Assembly (NCBI GenBank): GCA_016867455.1
Contig: VGJJ01000003.1
Span: 1 to 49,109, forward strand
Length of the DNA: 49,109 nt
Reading direction: 5' to 3'
Source of the DNA: Candidatus Iainarchaeum sp.
Lineage (GTDB): Archaea; Iainarchaeota; Iainarchaeia; Iainarchaeales; VGJJ01
The position numbers and the translations under genes were made by a program. The notes beneath the pieces are model-generated. The model made no database searches and had not been told where the DNA came from. It saw only the letters and a program-made list of their open reading frames with translations. Positions 44,770 to 49,109 of the stretch are shown here, piece after piece (the first letter of the stretch is position 1; each line of letters opens with the position of its first letter).

Positions 44770-45774
44770 CTAATTAGTGCCTCGGCACGATCCACTGGCC
44801 GTTAATCCAGTCAAATTTCCCCAGTCGTAGTTAAACTTATACAACAAAGTATAGGTCCCCACTCCCAATGATGGGTGGCTGACTGTCACTGTTTTGGTTT
44901 CATTTGCATTAAATTTATCCGAAAGATTGGTATTTGCTGAAAAGGGTTTTCCCGCACTAGAAACTCCTGAAATTTCGACTGAATTAAACGTAACAGATTG
45001 CCCCGTTTGGTTAACTAACACAAATTGAGACATCTTATCACTGATATTCGATTGGGTGATAACAAATTGACCAAATTTAGAATCGCATTGATCTCCTTGA
45101 ACAGTGCTTGGATTGACGAGTATTAGCAATGCAGTCGAGGCTAATAGAGTGACAATAATAATTCCCGGGAGAAGCAACACCACGAGTGCGCGGAGACGAG
45201 AAATGTTGTTAGCCACTGAAATAACGACTGTCGTAAGATAAATATTGTAAAAATACCAAAAAAACGAAAGAAGGGAACCAATGACCAATCCGAGAATGGG
45301 AATAATATTCAAAATGAAAATAACAATGTTGATGATAATGTTCCCAGCAATGGCGGGCCACAATAATCGCGACCACAAATAATAATTATTTTGGAACGTT
45401 CCCGTTCCGCCTAACAGTTTGGCCAAAAAATGAACGATGTGCATTCCCACATGAGTGAACACGAGTGCGAAAATAGCTCCTAAAATGGGCATGATAAGAA
45501 TAGAAAGCAATCCCAACCCCGCAATGACTCCCACTACTGGGATGTTTTGTAGCATTCCTGCTGCGACTGCGCCAAAAATAATACTAAAAACGGAGAAGAT
45601 GATTCCAAACAACAAGCCAATAATTCCACCATATATTCCAATTGTGCGGTTGGCCTCTTGCATGTTGACATGCTTAACATCTTCCACCATTGTTTCCTGG
45701 GGGCGCAAAACAATATCGAAAAAACTCATACTCATCCTCACCTGTCCACGTAGACTAGGGGAGTAAAACCCCAT
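44770..45774 (-). CDS. Yip1-like membrane protein fused to a pilin-type ectodomain
   Basis: N-terminal part paralogous to 44043..44678; C-terminal LLILVNPSTVQGDQCDSKFGQFVITQSNI...FVLVNQTGQSVTFNSVEISG...NLTGLTASGSCRGTN matches the pilin at 30102; likely start is an internal ATG (MSMSFFDIV). Confidence 0.85.
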   Translation of the reverse strand: MGFYSPSLRGQVRMSMSFFDIVLRPQETMVEDVKHVNMQEANRTIGIYGGIIGLLFGIIFSVFSIIFGAVAAGMLQNIPVVGVIAGLGLLSILIMPILGAIFALVFTHVGMHIVHFLAKLLGGTGTFQNNYYLWSRLLWPAIAGNIIINIVIFILNIIPILGLVIGSLLSFFWYFYNIYLTTVVISVANNISRLRALVVLLLPGIIIVTLLASTALLILVNPSTVQGDQCDSKFGQFVITQSNISDKMSQFVLVNQTGQSVTFNSVEISGVSSAGKPFSANTNLSDKFNANETKTVTVSHPSLGVGTYTLLYKFNYDWGNLTGLTASGSCRGTN

Positions 45775-45839
45775 TCTATTTAAACCAGAGGCGCCAGAGA
45801 AGAATGATAATCAGGTGATTAACTATCGAAAAACCACTT

Positions 45840-46205
45840 GTGGCTCTGGATACCAATTTTCTATTGGATATGGTGCGATTGAAAATACGCATTGAGGAAG
45901 GAATCCAGGAACTGGTGGGTAATCACGTGTTGGTCATGCCTATCCAGGTTAAGCAGGAATTGCAAACACTCTCCACGGAGAAAGGGAAAAATGGGGTGGC
46001 AGCGCGCATTGCATTGGAATTTTTAGCCAAAAATAAGGTCAAAATCGTCTCCGCCAGTGGAGAAAGCGGTGATCAAGCATTGCGCGAATTGGCTCAAAAA
46101 GGCTATATCGTGGCAACCAATGACAAGGACCTGCGCCAAAGCCTTAAAAACACTCCCCAGCGAGTCATTGTCGTACGCCAGTCCAAATACGTGGCCTGGG
46201 CCTAA
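45840..46205 (+). CDS. PIN-domain protein (Fcf1/Nob1-like)
   Basis: ALDTNFLLDMVRLKI...GDQALRELAQKGYIVATNDKDLRQSLK; GTG start. Confidence 0.8.
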   Translation: MALDTNFLLDMVRLKIRIEEGIQELVGNHVLVMPIQVKQELQTLSTEKGKNGVAARIALEFLAKNKVKIVSASGESGDQALRELAQKGYIVATNDKDLRQSLKNTPQRVIVVRQSKYVAWA

Positions 46206-46239
46206 ATAACGCGTTAACCATTCAACAAGGGGTAAAACC

Positions 46240-46830
46240 ATGTATACACTCGCAACGATTCGAGACACTATTCGCGTGACACCCAACAAGTTCACGAGCG
46301 ATCTGAACCAATCCATCTTAACGATTGTCCGCGGAGACTTAGAAGGACTTGTGGATAGCGAATTAGGCGTTGTTGTTGCGGTAACCGACGCGAAACGAAG
46401 AGGTGAAGGAAAAATTGTTCCCGGTGATGCCGCCGCGTATTTTGATTCCGAAGTCACACTCTTGACATACAAGCCCCAAGTCAATGAAACGGTGGAAGGA
46501 TTCATTTCCGAAGCCACTGAATTTGGCGCATTTTTGAAAATAGGACCGGTTGAAGGACTCATTCACGTTTCTCAAATCGCGGATGATTTCATCACGTACG
46601 ATGCCAAAGTCCCCGGATTCGTGGGACGCGACAGCAAACGCACCCTCAAAGTGGGAGACCAAGTCATGGCACGCATCGTTTCAGTATCCATGAAGAACAC
46701 GATTCCCGATTCCAAAATAGGATTAACCATGCGACAACCCGGCTTAGGCAAAAAAGAATGGGCCAAACTCAAAAAAGTCGTTCGCACGGAAAAGAAAAAA
46801 GCACCCCCTAAGGGAGGCGACTCCGAATGA
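46240..46830 (+). CDS. rpo7: DNA-directed RNA polymerase subunit E' (Rpo7/Rpb7)
   Basis: Rpb7 N-terminal domain plus S1 domain (VEGFISEATEFGAFLKIGPVEGLIHVSQIADDF). Confidence 0.95.
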   Translation: MYTLATIRDTIRVTPNKFTSDLNQSILTIVRGDLEGLVDSELGVVVAVTDAKRRGEGKIVPGDAAAYFDSEVTLLTYKPQVNETVEGFISEATEFGAFLKIGPVEGLIHVSQIADDFITYDAKVPGFVGRDSKRTLKVGDQVMARIVSVSMKNTIPDSKIGLTMRQPGLGKKEWAKLKKVVRTEKKKAPPKGGDSE

Positions 46831-47021
46831 GTAAAGAAAAAGCCTGCCGCACATGCCACAAACTCTCCGAAGACGTGAAAGAATGCCCCGTGTGTAAAGG
46901 AACAGACTTGACCACGTTCTGGTCCGGATTCTCACTCGTTGTAAACGCCGAAAAAAGCGAAGTCGCCCAAAAAATGGGTGTCAAAACGAATGGAAAATAC
47001 GCATTAAGGCTTAGTCGATAA
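46827..47021 (+). CDS. spt4: Transcription elongation factor Spt4 (RpoE'')
   Basis: ACRTCHKLSEDVKECPVCKGTDLTTFWSG. Confidence 0.95.
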   Translation: MSKEKACRTCHKLSEDVKECPVCKGTDLTTFWSGFSLVVNAEKSEVAQKMGVKTNGKYALRLSR

Positions 47022-47049
47022 TTCATGGGAATAGTGAACAAAGGGGGAA

Positions 47050-47367
47050 ATGAACATGGAATTAGAAATCGAAGGACGACACAAGAACATGCTCTTACAC
47101 CGAGAGGAAATCAACTTCGAAATACTCAACGTGAAGAAAACCCCCTCTCGAGCCGAAGTCCGAGCCAAGATTGCCGGATCATTAGGCGTGAATGAAGAAC
47201 TCGTCATGGTGGATGAAATCGACCACGAGTTTGGAAGTACTCGCATTGTGGGATTTGCCAAAAAATATGATAGTGTGGAAGACTTGAAACGAATCGAATC
47301 CACGCACATGCGCAAACGCCACGGCGAACAAATAGAAGAAAAGAAAAAAGACGAAGAAAAGAAATAA
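47050..47367 (+). CDS. rps24e: Ribosomal protein S24e
   Basis: NPLLHREEI-like NMLLHREEINFEI..TPSRAEVRAKIAGSLGVNEELVMVDEIDHEFG. Confidence 0.93.
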   Translation: MNMELEIEGRHKNMLLHREEINFEILNVKKTPSRAEVRAKIAGSLGVNEELVMVDEIDHEFGSTRIVGFAKKYDSVEDLKRIESTHMRKRHGEQIEEKKKDEEKK

Positions 47368-47398
47368 TCACCATTAACCAAGGAAAAGGTGGGTAAAC

Positions 47399-47602
47399 AT
47401 GGCCGGAAAAGAAACTTCCAAAAAAGATGCAAACGAGAAAAAAACCAGTAAATCAACATTATACGAAAGCAAAGGCGAACAAATCAAACGCGCACGTAAA
47501 CACTGCCCCAAATGCGGACCCGGAGTGTTCCTCGCCCAACACTCCACCAGGGAAAGCTGCGGAAACTGCGGGTATAGCGAATGGAAAGCCAAATCAGCGT
47601 AA
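47399..47602 (+). CDS. rps27ae: Ribosomal protein S27ae (eS31)
   Basis: HCPKCGPGVFLAQHSTRESCGNCGYSEW. Confidence 0.93.
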   Translation: MAGKETSKKDANEKKTSKSTLYESKGEQIKRARKHCPKCGPGVFLAQHSTRESCGNCGYSEWKAKSA

Positions 47603-48114
47603 CCATTTTCTACGCTTTACCGGCCATCGGAATGCTCATCGCGAGCATTCTACTCATTCTCTTTTTCAAAAAACCATTCACAAGCATAATCGGAACATTT
47701 TCTCCCCGACAAACCATTTTGAATGGAATCATTATTTTTTGCCAATTACTACTCGTGAGCTTGTTCATCGATCTTTTTACTAAAAGTATGGGAATCAATG
47801 ACACGCAACTCGTGGAACAAACCATTTCCACGCTGCGCACGTTTAACACGGAAACTATTGCGACTATTATTGGAAATGTGGCCATCGAAGAATTATTTTT
47901 TAGAGGAATCATTTACACGTGGTTAGGGAGTGCCGTTTCCATCCTATTATTCGGATTATTCCACACGGGTTATCAATCCTGGATACAGTTGGCCGCATCA
48001 CTTGCCGCGGGATACATTCTCATCCGTTCACGTGAACAAAACCAATCCATTTTTCCAGGCATAATTGGACACGCGTTATATAATCTCGTGATTATTTTCA
48101 TCTTAAGTTCATAA
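47581..48114 (+). CDS. CPBP-family intramembrane metalloprotease
   Basis: IEELFFRGIIYTWLG, FGLFHTGYQSW, PGIIGHALYNLV; overlaps S27ae by 22 bp. Confidence 0.85.
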   Translation: MESQISVTIFYALPAIGMLIASILLILFFKKPFTSIIGTFSPRQTILNGIIIFCQLLLVSLFIDLFTKSMGINDTQLVEQTISTLRTFNTETIATIIGNVAIEELFFRGIIYTWLGSAVSILLFGLFHTGYQSWIQLAASLAAGYILIRSREQNQSIFPGIIGHALYNLVIIFILSS

Positions 48115-48132
48115 CACGCAGGATGACTAACC

Positions 48133-49107
48133 ATGTACGCACTCGGAATCGAATCCACTGCCCACACATTCGGAATAGGAATCGTGGATGAAAAAGGCAA
48201 TGTCCTCGCCAATGAAAAAATGACGTATACGAATCCCGATGCGGGAATACATCCCCGATTAGCGGCCGAGTTTCATCTCGCCAATGGAAAAAACGTCCTA
48301 ACGCGTGCTCTCAACACGGCCAATCTCTCCATCAACGACATGGATGTCATTGGCTTCGCACAGGGACCAGGACTAGGGCCCTGCCTGCGCGTGGGAGCGA
48401 TTACCGCACGCTATCTCTCCACGCTCGCCAACAAACCAATCTTAGGAGTCAATCATTGTGTAGCCCACATTTCCATCGGAAAAAACAAAACACCCTCCAC
48501 TAATCCGGTTGTCGTATATACATCAGGAGCGAATACGCAAATTATTGCCGAAGAAAATGGAAAATACCGCGTGCTGGGAGAAACACTCGACATGGGAGTG
48601 GGAAACGCCCTCGACCAATTCGGAAGAAAACTCGGACTAGGATTTCCCGCAGGACCAGTCATTGATGAGAACTATTTTCTCGGAAAAAAATACATTCCTC
48701 TACCCTATTCCGTAAAAGGAATGGACCTCGTTTTCGCGGGACTACTCACCGAGGCCACAAGCCAAATAGGAAAACATGACGTGAACGATTTGTGTTACTC
48801 CTTCATGCACACCGCATTCTGCATGGTGGCCGAAGTCACGGAACGAGCACTTGCCCACTCGGAAAAAAAAGAAGTCCTAGTAACCGGAGGCGTGGCCGCG
48901 TCCCGCGCACTCACTCACATTTTACAAAAACTCTGCGACGAACGCGGAGCAACCCTGCACGTGGTGCCGCGTGCATACGCGATGGACAATGGAGCCATGA
49001 TCGCGTGGCAAACCCTCTTAGAACACCGCGGGGGGAGAAAACAGCGCATGGAAGATACGCAAGTGGAACAACGTTATCGCACGGATCACGTAGACATTTT
49101 CTGGTGA
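48133..49107 (+). CDS. kae1: tRNA N6-adenosine threonylcarbamoyltransferase Kae1
   Basis: LGIESTAHTFGIGIVDE, GVNHCVAHI, SGANTQIIA, LVTGGVAASRAL, DNGAMIAW; stop with no Bud32 fusion. Confidence 0.95.
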   Translation: MYALGIESTAHTFGIGIVDEKGNVLANEKMTYTNPDAGIHPRLAAEFHLANGKNVLTRALNTANLSINDMDVIGFAQGPGLGPCLRVGAITARYLSTLANKPILGVNHCVAHISIGKNKTPSTNPVVVYTSGANTQIIAEENGKYRVLGETLDMGVGNALDQFGRKLGLGFPAGPVIDENYFLGKKYIPLPYSVKGMDLVFAGLLTEATSQIGKHDVNDLCYSFMHTAFCMVAEVTERALAHSEKKEVLVTGGVAASRALTHILQKLCDERGATLHVVPRAYAMDNGAMIAWQTLLEHRGGRKQRMEDTQVEQRYRTDHVDIFW

Positions 49108-49109
49108 AT

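Noticed and set aside
45840-46205. PIN-domain gene as a VapC toxin
   Set aside because: No antitoxin partner; sequence and position next to Rpb7/Spt4 fit the housekeeping Fcf1/Nob1-type PIN seen in archaeal clusters.
1-49109. CRISPR arrays, rRNA genes, IS elements
   Set aside because: No regularly spaced direct repeats, no rRNA-like segments and no transposase; the only recombinase is XerA-like.

Overview
Archaeal chromosome segment, most like a DPANN or other small-genome archaeon; lineage is inferred from gene content and was not searched. It has three parts. (1) Positions 1-16 kb: the 3' end of a surface-protein gene and its lipoprotein partner, aTrm56, TFE-alpha, an initiator tRNA-Met, an AT-rich accessory segment with palindromic operators and a XerA-like recombinase, a 1262-aa coiled-coil lipoprotein, a tandem pair of chorismate-lyase-like proteins, TYW1/Taw1, two PRC-barrel proteins and a truncated NFACT-N (RqcH) protein. 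(2) Positions 16-37 kb: a large type IV pilus-like / surface locus. It has several class III signal-peptide pilin-like proteins, a degenerate PLD + lamin-tail protein, a vWA protein with a nested beta-propeller insertion, an FnIII protein, a VirB11/TadA-type ATPase, two TadC/FlaJ-like membrane proteins, two RecA/KaiC-like proteins and more surface proteins. (3) Positions 37-49 kb: a housekeeping information-processing cluster (L7Ae, S28e, L24e, Ndk, dUTPase, dCTP deaminase, aIF5B, S6e, aIF2-gamma, PIN, Rpb7, Spt4, S24e, S27ae, CPBP protease, Kae1), interrupted by two Yip1-like membrane proteins. Most interesting observations: a duplicated two-gene surface cassette (window start and ~32.6 kb); a Yip1-like membrane protein fused to a type IV pilin ectodomain; a vWA domain split after its MIDAS motif by a beta-propeller that itself carries an insertion; a dispersed palindromic element flanked by 20-nt direct repeats; a candidate L7Ae kink-turn overlapping the rpl7ae Shine-Dalgarno; and several perfect palindromes at promoters. 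All calls come from reading sequence and supplied translations; no database search was run.
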